The position numbers and the translations under genes are program-made. From Eunapius fragilis (lineage: Eukaryota > Porifera > Demospongiae > Spongillida > Spongillidae): a DNA stretch of 64,000 bases. Within the stretch, counting starts at the first letter, position 1; each line of letters starts with the position of its first letter. The stretch is from the NCBI GenBank assembly GCA_963681505.1, contig OY811990.1:4876891-4940890 (forward strand), written 5' to 3'. This document shows positions 33,620-46,165 of this stretch, one piece after another. The notes under the pieces were generated by a model. That model did no database searches. It was not told the DNA's origin and saw nothing but the letters and a program-made list of their open reading frames with translations.

Positions 33620-36600
33620 ATGGCAGAAATTGATACCTCGGAAGAAACATCTTGTTCTAGTTCACGAAAGCAGTATCTCAGGACAAAGGTACCCATCCCT
33701 AGAACTACGCTTTGGAGGTCTGGATACAGAAAACAACTCAGCGGCGGATCTCTCAAAGGTACATTTATAGTCATATAATATATGCAATCGATCGAGTAAT
33801 CGTGCGCTATATGCGCGGTGGACTGTTATTTTGTTGCTTTTCGAAATCTGCTGTAAGTAAATCAACCACAGATTCGGTATGTGGTGAAAACTTCACCGAT
33901 AAATTTACATTAATTAGTTCCCTCACATTAATTGTCCCGTACATGTCGTTTGATCATAAACATGTCGTTTGATCATAACGACTTATCTAATAGCATTAGG
34001 CTACAGCGATTGACGTAAAAAACATGAATTTATACTTACGCTATGCAAAACAATGAATAAGCATTGACATTTATTACTTCGTCATATCAATAATCACTGA
34101 ATAAATTAATTCCGTACTGTACATTTTTAAATGTAACTTTAAGATGTTTTAAGAATATATGTATATTAAATCACAGCAAAGGGAAGAAAACAGTACTGTC
34201 GTGACCCTTTCATGCCTGTTCCACGCCAAACGTTGCATAACTGGAGAGCTGCCGAAACAGGTATGAATTATACATAGGACCTACTGCCGTAGGTCCTGAT
34301 ATGGCGAGAAATGTTTTGTAGCATACCTTATAGATGAAATTTGGTAGTGCTGCTCTTTTCCTTGTTTGATTCTTCAATTCATAAGACCCTACCCTCAATA
34401 CAGTAACATCTGTACAAGACATGGTATAGGTTTTTGAGATTGCCCCTTTAGATGGTATATATGAATTACTGAAAAGCATTTGTTATCTTGTCTATAAATA
34501 TAAAAGAACTTATTGATTTCTCCATTGGCCTTTTGTATTTGTGTTTTAAGTAATATTGATTGATTAATTATGTCATGCAAACAATTACCATAGTGGATCA
34601 ACAGCAAAGTGACATGACAGAAACAAAGGAGCATTTTGTACATGATGGCCTGGAAGGAGAGGGTTTTGAAGGTATGCTCGTTTAAAGATTACGTATTTGA
34701 ATATGTTTCATTAACAAACAAAACCATTCTGTTGATCTTGCACTCAGAGAGGAGTAGTACTAGTGTTGAATCTATTGAAGATGATGGGGATGATGAAGAT
34801 GGTGGTGGTGGTGGTGGTACTGCTGAAGGGAGTTGTAGTGGGACTCATAGTACTGAGCATTGTAGTGGTGGGGATGGTGGTAGTAGGGGGAGTGATGATG
34901 ATTCTAGTAGTAATGATGGTGGTAGTGATGGTGGTAGTGATTATGGTAGTATTGGGGGAGGTGATGTGGGTGATGATGAGGGTGGTGATTGTGGTGGTGA
35001 TTGTGGTGGTATTGGTGGGGGTAGTGTAGTTGATGATGTCAATGATGGTGATGAAGATTCTTCTCAGGATGAAGAGCAAATTACACAGCCTCAGAGTAAG
35101 TTGATGCACTGAGATGCAATGAGTAAAGTGCTATATTTATATCCTATAGAGCCATTGTATGCAGGAGCAGCTCTGACCAGAAACGAGAGTTGCCTTGCAA
35201 TCAATCAATATGCTGTTGCACATCGTTTAACAGAAAGCAGCATAATGCAACTTTTAGATCTTGTTGAATTGCATTGCTTGCCTGATAACTGTTGCCCAAG
35301 AACGATCCACAAACTCAGAAAAGACCTTGGTATTACAGAAGGAATAGAACATTATCAATACTGTTCTGTTTGCCTAGAAGAAATTCCCATGGATAAAAAG
35401 AAATGCTGCAGGCAACAATGTAATGGTTCAAGTGTCTGTAACTTTGCGATCCTTCCATTTGAAGACCATCTAATACAGATATGTGAAGGTATATCATGTG
35501 ATGTTTTTTATTAAGTATTTTAACAATATTTTGTAGATAACTGGGATCAACTGCAGTACCCATTTACTAGACGTCAGGATACAGATATTCTGCATGACCT
35601 TCAGGACGGCAGTAAGTACAGAGCCTTAATGCAGCCAGGCGAGTTTCTATCTGTACCGGAACACATTGGGCTTATGTTATGCAGTGATGGAATCCCAGTG
35701 TTTAAATCATCAGGTATACATTATCTTTCTTAGCTTGTTGCATAAATTAAACAAGTTGAGTTTATTTCTAATAGGACTTCAACTCTGGCCTATAGAATTG
35801 TGCATTGCAAACCTTCCACCGGAAATACGGTACAATGTGCAATATCTTTTGGTTTGTGGATTGTGGCTTGGTTCAGTCAAGCCTGACATGAATAGGATAC
35901 TGAAATCTATTCTGACTAAAATTAAGGCACTTGAAAATTCTGATAGAATAATTAGAACAAAAGTTGGAAATAAAAAACTAAGAGCCAAATTAATACTCGC
36001 AACATTCGACCTCATTGCTAAGGCTATGGCAATGAATTTTACACAATTCAATGGAAAATATGGATGTCCTTGTTGCTTGGACATAGGAACATATGTACAG
36101 CACAGGACTATTTATCTGCCTAATGATTTGCATGAACCACGCATCTTCAGTGATGTTATTTTATGGGCAGCAATGGCAATTGAAATGGAGGAGCCGGTGT
36201 ATGGAGTTTTTGGACCATCAATTTTATCTGACTTCATTGATATCATTTTATGCATTCCTGCAGACTACATGCATGCAATACTGGAAGGTTTGGCAAAGCA
36301 ATTTATGAAGTATTGGTTTCGATCAGAGTTCAGCACTTATGTATTCAACATTAGAAAGTTTTTGAAAGAGATTGACAAACGGTTGCTTAGAATGAAGCCA
36401 CCACATGCTTTTCGACGAAGCCCAAGGAGCATTGAATGTTCAAGTTTTTGGAAGGCAGCTGAATTTAGAGCATGGCTGCTTTATTACTCAATACCAGCTA
36501 TGAAGGATATTTTGCCACAAGCGTATATAAATCACTGGTGTCTACTGGTTTGTGCAATGCACATTTTACTTAATTCATCAATATCAACCAACGATCTTGA

Positions 36601-37423
36601 ATTAGCTTCAGACTATCTAAAAACATTTTATGAACAAGCCCCTGAGTTGTATCCCAATATTATTTGTACAGCGAATTTGCACAGCGTGATTCATTTATGT
36701 CAATTTGTAAAGGATTGGGGCCCACTGTGGTGCTACTCAACGTTTGGATACGAAAACTTAAATGGATTTCTGTTGAGGCAGTGTCATGGCACTGGCAATG
36801 TGCTGCCTCAAATTTGTCGATCCCTTATTATTCGGCAAAATCTTCGTCAGAATGCTACTAATGTCCAGAGTGATCGTTTACAGATTTATTTGCACAACTA
36901 TCACATCACATTCTCACAGTCCAATTATTCCAAGCCGATGAAAGTTCGATATGCAAATTTAGATGCTGATGACATAAAGGCTCTTCGAAGCATTCACATT
37001 GTACCATCTGATTCTGTACCAACTATCAACAGACTGAAGGTTGGGCCTCAAATGTTACACATCCGAAACATTAAAGCTAAACGAAATAGCTCTGTGTGTC
37101 AAGTAAGGTACAGTGAAAATGAAACCAGTTATGAACTTATCTTTATATCTGTTCGTCGTCTATGCATAGTGAACAAAGTTTGGTATGCAATCGGCGATGT
37201 TTTGGATAAAACAAATGAGAAAATACTGGACTGTGATGATCGTATTCTGTGTGCTCATCGCCATATTGAGAACTTTATGCACAAAGTAAAGAAGGTGTCT
37301 GTTACAAAGAAGACAATAGCTGTTCCAGTTGACAACATTAAAAGAGTTTGCGTTCATATTGCTTTGAAATATTCTCCGATAGATTTAGTTATTATGCAGC
37401 CCAACGAATATGAACACCATTGA
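33620..37423 (+). CDS. Tnp2-type (CACTA/EnSpm-like) DDE transposase, 6 exons
   Basis: Catalyses excision and integration of the element. Exons 33620-33758, 34594-34671, 34748-35095, 35150-35488, 35537-35713 and 35775-37423 all join in frame to give 909 aa. The N-terminus (MAEIDTSEETSCSSSRKQYL) is unstructured. Exon 3 is a Gly/Asp/Ser-rich acidic stretch. Exon 4 has PLYAGAALT and a zinc-binding-like YCSVCLEEIPMDKKKCC. The catalytic region begins LCSDGIPVFKSSG (first Asp), continues LQLWPIELCIANLPPEIR and FNGKYGCPCCLDIG, then IPADYMHAILEGL (second Asp) and FGYENLNGFL (probable Glu). These match the Tnp2 family order. The 35489-35536 intron is only 48 nt. Assignment of the catalytic triad is inference. 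Confidence 0.87.
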
Positions 37424-37635
37424 CCAATGCTATTTTACCTGTGCCTTATCATTAATGTATTTCATGTATGCACTATGTTCTGTACACATGCAATTCATAT
37501 CGTCTTATTGAACACTTCCATGTCTTACAAGATCTTATTCTTTTCTTACAGGATTCTTACGCATTATTAAAATCTTATAATGATCTTACAAGATCTTATA
37601 AGATCCGAGTAAGAATTTTTGGCTGGGTACAGCCA

Positions 37636-37740
37636 TGGTGTGTATACTTGGTTTGTGTGATGTCCCTGGGGACCTTGAAATGAAGCAGAGGACAGATAAC
37701 CAATGTTATATAATTGTCACCAACACTCCAATTAAGAGAG
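37636..37740 (-). pseudogene. Remnant of Ig/FN3 receptor tail exon (right of transposon)
   Basis: Continues the homology broken at 30745: CTTGGTTTGTGTGATGTCCC, TGAAATG-AGCAGAGGACAG and CACCAACACTCC align to 39370-39440 of receptor copy A. The reading frame is destroyed. Confidence 0.65.
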
Positions 37741-37748
37741 GAGACCAC

Positions 37749-37914
37749 CAGCATAGGCATAGAAACAGCCTTAATAGGGGGGGGGGGCAAAGTCATATTA
37801 TTCATCAATTTTCACCATACATGGTGATAGGTGATGCCATGTAGGGTGAAATTCATGACTTTGCCCCCCCCCCCACACCCTATTAAGGCTGTTCCTACAC
37901 CTATGCAGCAGGTG
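37749..37914. mobile_element. Foldback element with G/C-tract arms
   Basis: AGCATAGGCATAGAAACAGC-CTTAATAGGGGG pairs with CCCTATTAAGGCTG ... CCTATGC, around an inner palindrome containing TTCACCATACATGGTGA. Only the right half occurs at the matching place in unit B (about 44660-44770). Confidence 0.65.
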
Positions 37915-38042
37915 ATCATGACCAACGTGACAGATACCCCAAACACTTCTGCATACATTATACACATGAAGCACCATCAAAGCAGTGGAGAGGGAAGGGT
38001 AGTGGAGGGACATGTGTCAACCCCATCTTCATTGACACAACC

Positions 38043-38860
38043 CTAAGCATATATATCTCTGTAGCATTGACCATCACAATGGCAGGCACCATGAATGGGT
38101 CCAAAATCATCCCGCCAATGACTGCTGAGGTGGCACCAGAATACTAAATTTCGTGTGGTCTTTGTTGGTGGGCCAGATGTGTAGGACACCTGTGAGGATT
38201 GCACTGGTATTATGTATGGTAACCATGGTAACCATGCCTTTCCAACCGAGAGAGGGAGGGGTAAAACAAATGAATGACCTAATAATGGCATCCTATGCTG
38301 TAGCAGATATATCATACTCATTGACCCAATCGGGGGGGGGGAGGGCTCCTTGAAGGTTGATCGATACAATGCTTGGGGATAGCTGATAGTAATGTGACCC
38401 CTACCAGGCACTGAGGGGAAGGGAGGGATTGGAGTAGGGGAGAAGCTCTTGATAGACACCTTATAATTGGGGTCGAGTACATACTCACCACCAATCATGT
38501 CCACCGATTGTTAAGAGTAAAAAGACCAGTGAGGCAGCAGCTACCCTGAAAATGTAAGTGGTGAGAGAACAGAGGAACAGAGATGGTGAGGCTGGTCTGA
38601 TTGGTTGTGATGTGTGGGGGGTGGGAGGGAGCACAGGCGTCCACTCCTAATTCCAGGGGGGGGGGGGGGGGGGGGCAATGAAGACAAGAATCGTGCCAGG
38701 GGGAGGGTGCAGGAGGTGCTATGTCAGTGCCACCCTCCTCCCCCTCCTCACCCTCCCCACCCTCCTCACCCTCCTTGTTCCTGGTAACCACTCTGCTCTG
38801 TACCTCTCTTAATGCCCCAAAATCCCTGGTCCCCATTCCATTTCACCCTTGTGCTGGTAA
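38043..38860 (-). pseudogene. Decayed FN3 exons of a third receptor copy (unit A)
   Basis: Pieces resembling the FN3-5 (about 38070-38210), FN3-4 (about 38290-38420) and FN3-3 (about 38470-38640) exons of receptor copy A occur in the same order and strand. They have frameshifts, deletions and expanded G tracts. They lie 3' of copy A's stop codon and are not part of its coding sequence. Confidence 0.7.
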
Positions 38861-39260
38861 GACGACATCATTGCCAGAGGTTGGCATCTTATCATGCAGT
38901 AACTCAGTTCAATAACCAGTATTAGTGGTATCATCATATCTGAATGAGATGAGATATGGCTGGTGCAAGGTGGACCTACCTACAGTAAATACCTTGTGAG
39001 TTGGTTACAACTAAAACCACCTTTTGATCACAACAAATTAAAAACTTCCCAGCTTGCCAATAATGAGCTTTTAGAATACTAGATGGTATGATGACTTTTG
39101 AGATGGAACAAGTGCACTTATATAAACACCATTGTAATACACATGAAGTGTATTCTTTAAAAAAAAAAAAGTTGTCTGGTTGACTTGACTTAAATATTGT
39201 GTGCATGTTGGTGTGTACTTGTGTGTGTGTGAAGGTGCCAGTTAAAAGAGGTTGTCTCTC

Positions 39261-42200
39261 CTATGAAATACGTGATCCATATGCAACATTTGTATCCATC
39301 TCCACGGCATTTTCCGTCATCTTATTAGTGCCCACCTCATTGTACACACCGGCAGGATCAGCGTGTGAACTTGGTTTGTATGATGTCCCTGTGGACCTTC
39401 TTGAAATGTAGCAGAGGACAGAGGCCACCAACACTCCGAGAGAGAAGGACACCACAAAGGTAACAAATACACCAACTGCTGTACCAATATTAATGGCTGA
39501 ACCAACTTCTGTATATATGCCATCAGAGCATTGGGGAGGAGAGGGAGGGGAGAGGAGGGAGGACATGTGTTTACCACACCTTCATTCCACACCCCTAAGC
39601 ATATATACCTGTTGCCAGGACGATGGAATAACTCACTCCCTCTCCTGCCATCTCTGTAGCATTGACCATCACAACAGCAGACACCATGAATTGGTACTTC
39701 ACACCCTCCAAAAGCCCACCAATGACAGCTGAGTTGGCATTCCCAGGCACCAGAATACTAGTGTGGTCTTTGGTGGTGGGCCCAGGTGTATAGGACACCC
39801 TGTAGAATGATATGTCAGAGGAGCCAAGGGTATCCCAGCTTATGAGGACAGCACTGGTATTAAACAAGGTAACCATGACATTCTGAACCTTTCCTATGGG
39901 GTGAAGGTGGGAAGGTGGGAAGAGGGGGGAGGGAAGGAGGGAGGGAGAGGAGGGGAGGAAGGAAGGGAGGGAGGGAGGGAGGGGGAGGGAGTAAAAATGG
40001 TTAACAAACAGGCCAATTCGTAGTGCTGGTTACCGATGCTTGATGTTGTGGTGTTAATGACAGCCCATGTTCCTGGACCAGCTGCAGTTACAGCTCTGAC
40101 CTCAAAGACGTAGGTGGTTGATGGCTGCAATCCTCCCAGCCTGTATCCAAGGCTGGTGTAAGGAGGTAAGGCTAAGCTTCCTACACTGTAGCGGACATCA
40201 TACTCGGTGACCCAGCCCCCTCCCACATCAGGGGGACTCCATTGAAGGTTGACCGACATGATGCCTGGGATAGCTGACAGCGACTTGACGCTACCAGGCA
40301 CTGAGGGAAGGGGAGGAGGAGAGAGAGGGAGAAGGGAGGAGAGGGGAGGGAGAGAAGGGGAGTTACCACAGGATCCAGCAGGACAAATGTGTTCTCTCAC
40401 CACCAATCACATCCACTGGCTGGTAAGAGGTAAAAGGACCAGTGCCATTGACAGAGGCAGCAGCTACCTTGACCAGGTATGTGGTGAAGAACAGAGGAAC
40501 AGAGATGGTGAGGCTGGTCTGATTGGTTATGATGGGTGGGAGGGTGGGTGTGTGTGGAGGGAGGGTGGAGCTATACTGGACAGCATAGTAAGTGATGGGA
40601 CCATTTTGGGAGAGGCAGGAGGGGGGTCCCCAGGCCACTTCAATCACCAAAGAGCCAGAGGGTGAGATGAGACTCACATCCAACGGGGGACTTGTTGGGA
40701 CTGGGGAGGAGACAACACCGTTTCAAGTCTACACCAGTGTTGGATTAAGCTCAACTGTACCATCTGGATATGTCGTTGCCATGGCAGCAGGTGACCACTG
40801 CCCCTCCCCTCCACCAGTGAACTTCAGCGCAACACTGAAGGCATATTCGGCCCCCTCCTGAAGCCCTTCAATGATCTCGTACGTCTCACTAGTGGGGGGT
40901 CCCCTCCCCCGGGGGATTTCCCCACAGGGGGTGTGGGGTACATACTGAACCACGTACCCAAACATGAAGCCAGATGTGTTCTTAGGTGGCTGCCAGGTCA
41001 CGAGGACAGAGGTTGTAGAGAGGGGTGTGGCCATGACATTGGATGGAGGATCAGGGTCTGGGGAGGAGGAAGGAATGGGTGAGATTCGGGACCAGTGACA
41101 GTGTGGCTGGGGGGGGGGGGGGGGGGGGGGTGGTGACCAGTATTCCTCCATGTACATAACCATAAGTAAACTAGAATATACTGACAAGTAAAAGGACACA
41201 TGCCATCCCAGCCACACCACCACTGTCTCATATCTATCAGTACTTCACTATGTCACATGTCAAGTTCTACCATCGTTGCATCATCACACCATCACATCAC
41301 ATCACACCCACACCATCACATCACATCACACCATTACATCACATCATATCACACCATCACACCACACTATCATATCACACCATCACATCACATCACATCT
41401 TCACACCATCACATGGCCATACATTAATTACTCACCAGTGACCACAAATGAGGCCACACCCCACAGGCTTGGAATGCAGGTGTCACAGAAGGAGCGGATG
41501 CTGACAGTGTAGTTGGCCCTGTCCACCAGCCCTGTCACCACGTACTGCAGGGCCACACCCTCCAGCTGGGTGGAGATGGTGGTCCCATTCATCACATACT
41601 GCACCAGGTAGCCATCAGGGAGAGGGGTGGGTGGAGTCCACGACACCAGAACCACACCCCCTCCTAGTTGTGTGACCTGAAGGTTGGTGGGAGGGGACTG
41701 GGCTATGGGGGGTGAGAGGAAGATGGTGAGGGAGACGGGAGGAGGGGGAGAGGAGGAGGGGGAGAGGAGAAGGGAAGAGGAGGAGGAGGGAGAGGAGAAG
41801 GAGAGAGGAGTAGGGGATGGGAAGGAGTTAAAGGGAGAAAGAGGAGAAAGGGACAAGTGTTCAGGGATAAATGTTTGCCAGAGAGTTCTTCCCAACATGG
41901 ACCACTCCCCACACTGACCTATGACTGTGAAATTCACAATGCCTGTGCCTGCCATGTTAGATAGGGTGCACTGGTACACGCCCCCTAACCCCGCCCCCAC
42001 CACCACCAGCATACTGGTGTAGTTGGCGGAGACAGCACTGGTGAGGAGGGTGGACTGGGAGCTGCTACTGGTGGGGACACCATCCCTGGTCCAGGTGACA
42101 GAGGTGGGTGGGGAGGAGGTGGAGCGAACAGCCAATGAGAAGCTTGGAGGACTCTGGGAGAGATTGGTGAGCAGCTGGAAGGTCACAGGCAACACAACGA

Positions 42201-44294
42201 CAGGTCCACCTATGGGAGGAGGGGGGAGGAGGGGAGGGGAGGGGAGAGGGAGGGGGAGGAGGGGAGAGGGAGGGGGAGGAGGGGAGGAGGGGGAGAGGGA
42301 GGAGGAGGAGGGAGGGAGAGGGTGAGGGACGCATCATAGCAGCACCACTGATGGGCTGCGCGTGATAGAACAACTTACGGGATGATTGGATTGTAGCAGA
42401 AGCATACAGGCCTGCGAATAGGATTTGCTCCACCCCATTTTCATCAGGAATGCGACATGTGAAGACTCCTTCCACACCACCACCAGTTCTGAAGAGACTA
42501 ATCTTCGATGGATTTCTTATTGCGTAGAAAGGGGTGCCATATGAGATCTGCAGCACGTTTCCGTTGGGGTTAAGCCATGTCCCCAAAGTACCAATGTTGG
42601 CAGTGTTAGCTGTGTAGCAGTCAAGCGAAGTCTGAAAGGTGTCGCCCACGTCATTTTGTGAGAAGTACGTGTTATTTGGTATAGCAATTTTAAGTTTCTG
42701 ACTGTAAAGGATGACACCTATGGAGCAGCCAGGGGATAGAAGGTTAGAGGAATGTTTACAGTGTGCTATTATCAGATGTTTTGGTTGTTCAGAGGCAACT
42801 TTGTCAAGTGTTACTTCCTTACTTCCGATACCTTGCTGACAAATGTCAATAACAATGTGTTTTTAGATTTTCAATATTGGGGTATCCTACTAATGTTATA
42901 CAATCAAGTAAACATTTTAAAAACACACAAAGAAATTTTACGGCCAAGTATCATCATTTCCACTGGTAATTTACACATTACGTTACATTGATCTTTATGT
43001 ACAGTAGCTGATGATGAAACAGTTACAAAGCACTGATACACAAAAAATGTTGATCCAAGAACAACAAGTGGGGTGAGGTCTCTATGTGTTCTATTTCACG
43101 CACATACTGACTGTATTTTGATCATCTCTCATGACTCGTTTGCAAACAGCATGCAGGTATAGGTTTTTATATTTGTAACTAGGAGCGTTTGGGTTAAATT
43201 GTCCTTGCCTCAGACATTCCAATGAACTCTCCTGCGTGAATGTCAAGTTGTGAGCCACCATCAGCCAAACTATGTTCCCAAAGCTTGGCTCAAAGACGCC
43301 CCTGTGAGCGGTTGTAAACGTTGCATTGCATGGAACACACCTCTGTTAGCATGGAAGCAGTAGTAATGTCTCTGATTTCATTGTGGCAAGTATTGTAGGG
43401 GAAAATCTACCACGTGCATGTGATGATTGGCATGCAGAATAAACCACTGCCATTGCAGGTTCAAACAAAGTGCAGCGTTACTATATAATGGCTAATATTG
43501 ATGCATGGCAGTTAGCACCAGACCATTCTGCTGTATGCAGGGTGATTGGAAATTCGCGCAAAATCTTTGAATTGGTAGAACTGGTATAACTCCAGAGCTG
43601 TGCATGGGAAAATTATGCTATTGAACCAAAAAACATACCAGTGATTAATATAACGTTATTAATTAAGTTTAAGTTACTGCTCAGTTTATTTAAATATTCA
43701 ATTCTGGAGTTATACCATTTTGCGCGACTTTCCAATCACCCTGTATACTTATTCGTTCCTTTGTCCACTAATTTCGTTTACTTTTTTAAACGTAAGTTAC
43801 ATAAAGAATGTTGAGCTTGCTGAACGGCTTTACGTTAAGTAATTTAATGCCATCCGTATAACTTCAATGGCATACATATTATTATAAGTGAGGAACCTCG
43901 CTTATCATGGATACTATTGTTATTGCATACCAAGCTTATCAACCCTAGAAAAGCCTGAAGGCCTTGAACCAGGCTGGCTTACGATATGATTATATTCGGT
44001 GTGTGTGGTGTGCATGCACGCACGCACGTGGTCTGTATCAGCAGTGAGTGCGCGCATAAAAGCTAGCAGCATTGCGGACCACAGAATAGATAACATGGAT
44101 AGGAAAACGACTGCACACGATACGTATACATTGACCCGACTGCCATTAATTACAATCCCTTAGTCTATGTGCTGAATGACCTTGGGCATTATTGCACGTT
44201 CCAACTTACCCCGTGTTGGTATTTGTGTGTTTCCAGGTACGGCCAATGAGGTGAACAAAACTGCAGCCGTTACAATGGCCTTTAATGCTATCAT
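39261..44294 (-). CDS. Ig/FN3 single-pass receptor, copy A (2 Ig + 5 FN3)
   Basis: Predicted type I cell-surface receptor or adhesion protein. Nine exons (44294-44210, 42717-42379, 42209-41919, 41702-41436, 41057-40761, 40700-40404, 40300-40034, 39893-39609, 39508-39261) give 791 aa; every intron is phase 1 and each domain is one exon. Residues 1-28 form a signal peptide (MIALKAIVTAAVLFTSLAV). Ig1 (29-141) has LDCYTAN ... FTCRIP; Ig2 (142-238) has VTWTRDG and YQCTLSN but lacks the first Cys. Five FN3 domains span 239-709, with cores such as VLVSWTPP, VLVTWQPP and VNLQWSPPDVGGG. One TM follows (GVFVTFVVSFSLGVLVASVL). The tail of about 45 residues has tyrosines in GVYNEVG and NVAYGS, possible phosphotyrosine sites. 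No kinase or phosphatase domain. Confidence 0.88.
41276..41421. repeat. ATCAC pentamer array in receptor A intron
   Basis: Degenerate (CATCA)n repeats between the FN3-2 and FN3-1 exons. A shorter homologue lies at 46670-46745 in copy B. Confidence 0.85.
42210..42330. repeat. Purine-rich (GGGAGGAGG)n minisatellite in receptor intron
   Basis: Nearly pure G/A on the plus strand, so polypyrimidine in the minus-strand transcript, directly before the Ig2 exon. Similar tracts precede the FN3-1 exon (about 41720-41860) and occur in copy B (47040-47200 and 47585-47705). Confidence 0.8.
43538..43743. mobile_element. MITE with 27-bp terminal inverted repeats
   Basis: Begins CAGGGTGATTGGAAATTCGC and ends with the complement GCGCGACTTTCCAATCACCC-TG, one mismatch in 27 bases. 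Inner arms pair further (GGTATAACTCCAGA and its near-complement). The corresponding intron of receptor copy B lacks it, which defines the insertion. Fragments of the family lie at 3208-3270 and 7085-7125. Confidence 0.85.
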
Positions 44295-44654
44295 CACTTC
44301 GCACTGATAGTTGCTAGAAACCAGTGAAATACTAAGATTGTTTATCTCCGCCGTATTTCGTTCCGTATACCCAGTTTTCATCACATCCGAAGCAGATCCG
44401 GCCGCTAACTTCGGTGCGTTTGGCCATTAGGTTGGATAATTAAACAATACCGTAATTCACCAAAAATTATTTAGCCCAATCTCATTAAACATGCACTTTG
44501 TCTTACGACATTATGAGAAAAGAAAACACTTTTCATAACACTCGACCATAGCTATGAACGAGACTATCAATGCACTAGGTGAGAGTTATTACTTGTGGCT
44601 CCGCGCGCAGCCCGCTTTCAGAGCTATGCAAATCTGGCGGGAAAAAATGGGGTG

Positions 44655-45740
44655 TATTCTTTGATTTTCACCATACATGGTGATAGGTGATACCATGTAT
44701 GGTGAAAAATTCATGATTTTGCACAACCCCCCCCCCCTATTAAGGCTGTTTCTACGCCTATGCAGCAGGTGATCATGACCAACGTGACAGATACCCCAAA
44801 TGGCTGAACTCACTTCTGCATACATTATACACATGAAACACCATCAAAACAGTGGAGAGGGAAGGGTAGTGGAGGGACATGTGTCAACCCCATCTTCATT
44901 GACACAACCCTAAGCATATATATCTCTGTAGCATTGACCATCACAATGGCAGGCACCATGAATGGGTCCAAAATCATCCCGCCAATGACTGCTGAGGTGG
45001 CACCAGAATACTAAATTTCGTGTGGTCTTTGTTGGTGGGCCAGGTGTGTAGGACACCTGAGGATTGCACTGGTATTATGTATGGTAACCATGCCTTTCCA
45101 ACCGAGAGAGGAGGGGTAAAACAAATGAATGACCTAATAATGGCATCCTATGCTGCAGCAGATATATCATACTCAGTGACCCAATTGGGGGGGGGGGGGG
45201 GGGTAGGGCTCCTTGAAGGTTGACCGATACAATACCTGGGGATAGCTGATAGTAATGTGACCCCTACCAGGCACTGAGGGGAAGGGAGGGATCGGAGTAG
45301 GGGAGAAGCTCTTGATAGACACCTATAGGGTCGAGTGCATACTCTAGTACCACTAATCACATCCACTGGCTGGTAAGAGGTAAAAGGCCCAGTGCCATTG
45401 ACAGAGGCAGCAGCTACCCTGACCTAAGGTAGGTGGTGAAGAACAGAGGAACAGAGATGGTGAGGCTGGTCTGATTGGTTGTGATGTGTGGGGGGTGGGA
45501 GGGAGCACAGGCGTCCACTCCTAATTCCAGGAAGGGGGGGGGGGGGGGGAGGGGGGGGGGGCAATGAAGACAAGAATCGTGTCAGGGGGGAGGGTGCAGG
45601 AGGTGCCATGTCAGTGCCACCCTCCTCACCCTCCTCACCCTCCTCCCCCTCCTCACCCTCCCCACCCTCCTCACCCTCCTTGTTCCTGGTAACCACTCTG
45701 CTCTGTACCTCTCTTAATGCCCCAAAATCCCTGGTCCCCA
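44655..45740 (-). pseudogene. Decayed FN3 exons of a third receptor copy (unit B)
   Basis: The same decayed FN3-5, FN3-4 and FN3-3 pieces as at 38043-38860 (about 44920-45070, 45150-45260 and 45350-45490). They lie 3' of copy B's stop and upstream of copy A's promoter. The relics were therefore already decayed before the tandem duplication. Confidence 0.7.
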
Positions 45741-46165
45741 TTCCATTTCACCCTTGCGCTGGTAAGACGACATCATTGCCAGAGGTTGGCATCTTATCAC
45801 GCAGTAACTCAGTTCAACAACCAGTATTAGTGGTATCATCATATCTGAATAAGATTGGATATGGCTGTTGCAAGTTGGACCTACCTACAGTAAATACCTT
45901 GTGGGTTGGTTACAACTAAAACCACCTTTTGATCACAACAAATTAAAAACTTCCCAGCTTGCCAATAATGAGCTTTTAGAATACTAGATGGTATGATGAC
46001 TTTTGAGATGGAACAAGTGCACTTATATAAACACCATCGTATACACATGAAGTGTATTCTTTAAAAAAAAAAAAAGTTGTCTGGTTGACTTGACTTAAAT
46101 ATTGTGTGTATGTTGGTGTGTACTTGTGTGTGTGTGAAGGTGCCAGTTAAAGGAGGTTGTCTCTC

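Larger units (their letters stand above)
30889..37629. mobile_element. Intact CACTA/EnSpm-like transposon with Tnp2 and BEN genes
   Basis: The ends are imperfect inverted repeats: TACCCAGGCAAAAAATCTTA on the left and, complemented, TACCCAGCCAAAAATTCTTA on the right. TA may be part of the repeat or a 2-bp target duplication. Length is about 6.74 kb. Inside are two divergent genes, a Tnp2-type transposase (plus) and a BEN-domain protein (minus), whose start codons lie about 100 bp apart. The left subterminal region carries nine AAGATCTT palindromes and the right two. Both genes are free of stops and keep frame over all splice junctions, so the element may be recent or active. It interrupts a decayed receptor exon. 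Confidence 0.85.

Noticed and set aside
34744-35109. Minus-strand Thr/Ile-rich ORF of 121 codons
   Set aside because: Antisense of the Gly/Asp/Ser-rich third exon of the transposase gene.
41684-42325. Glu/Gly/Arg-rich ORFs on the plus strand
   Set aside because: Low-complexity purine-rich introns of the minus-strand receptor gene.
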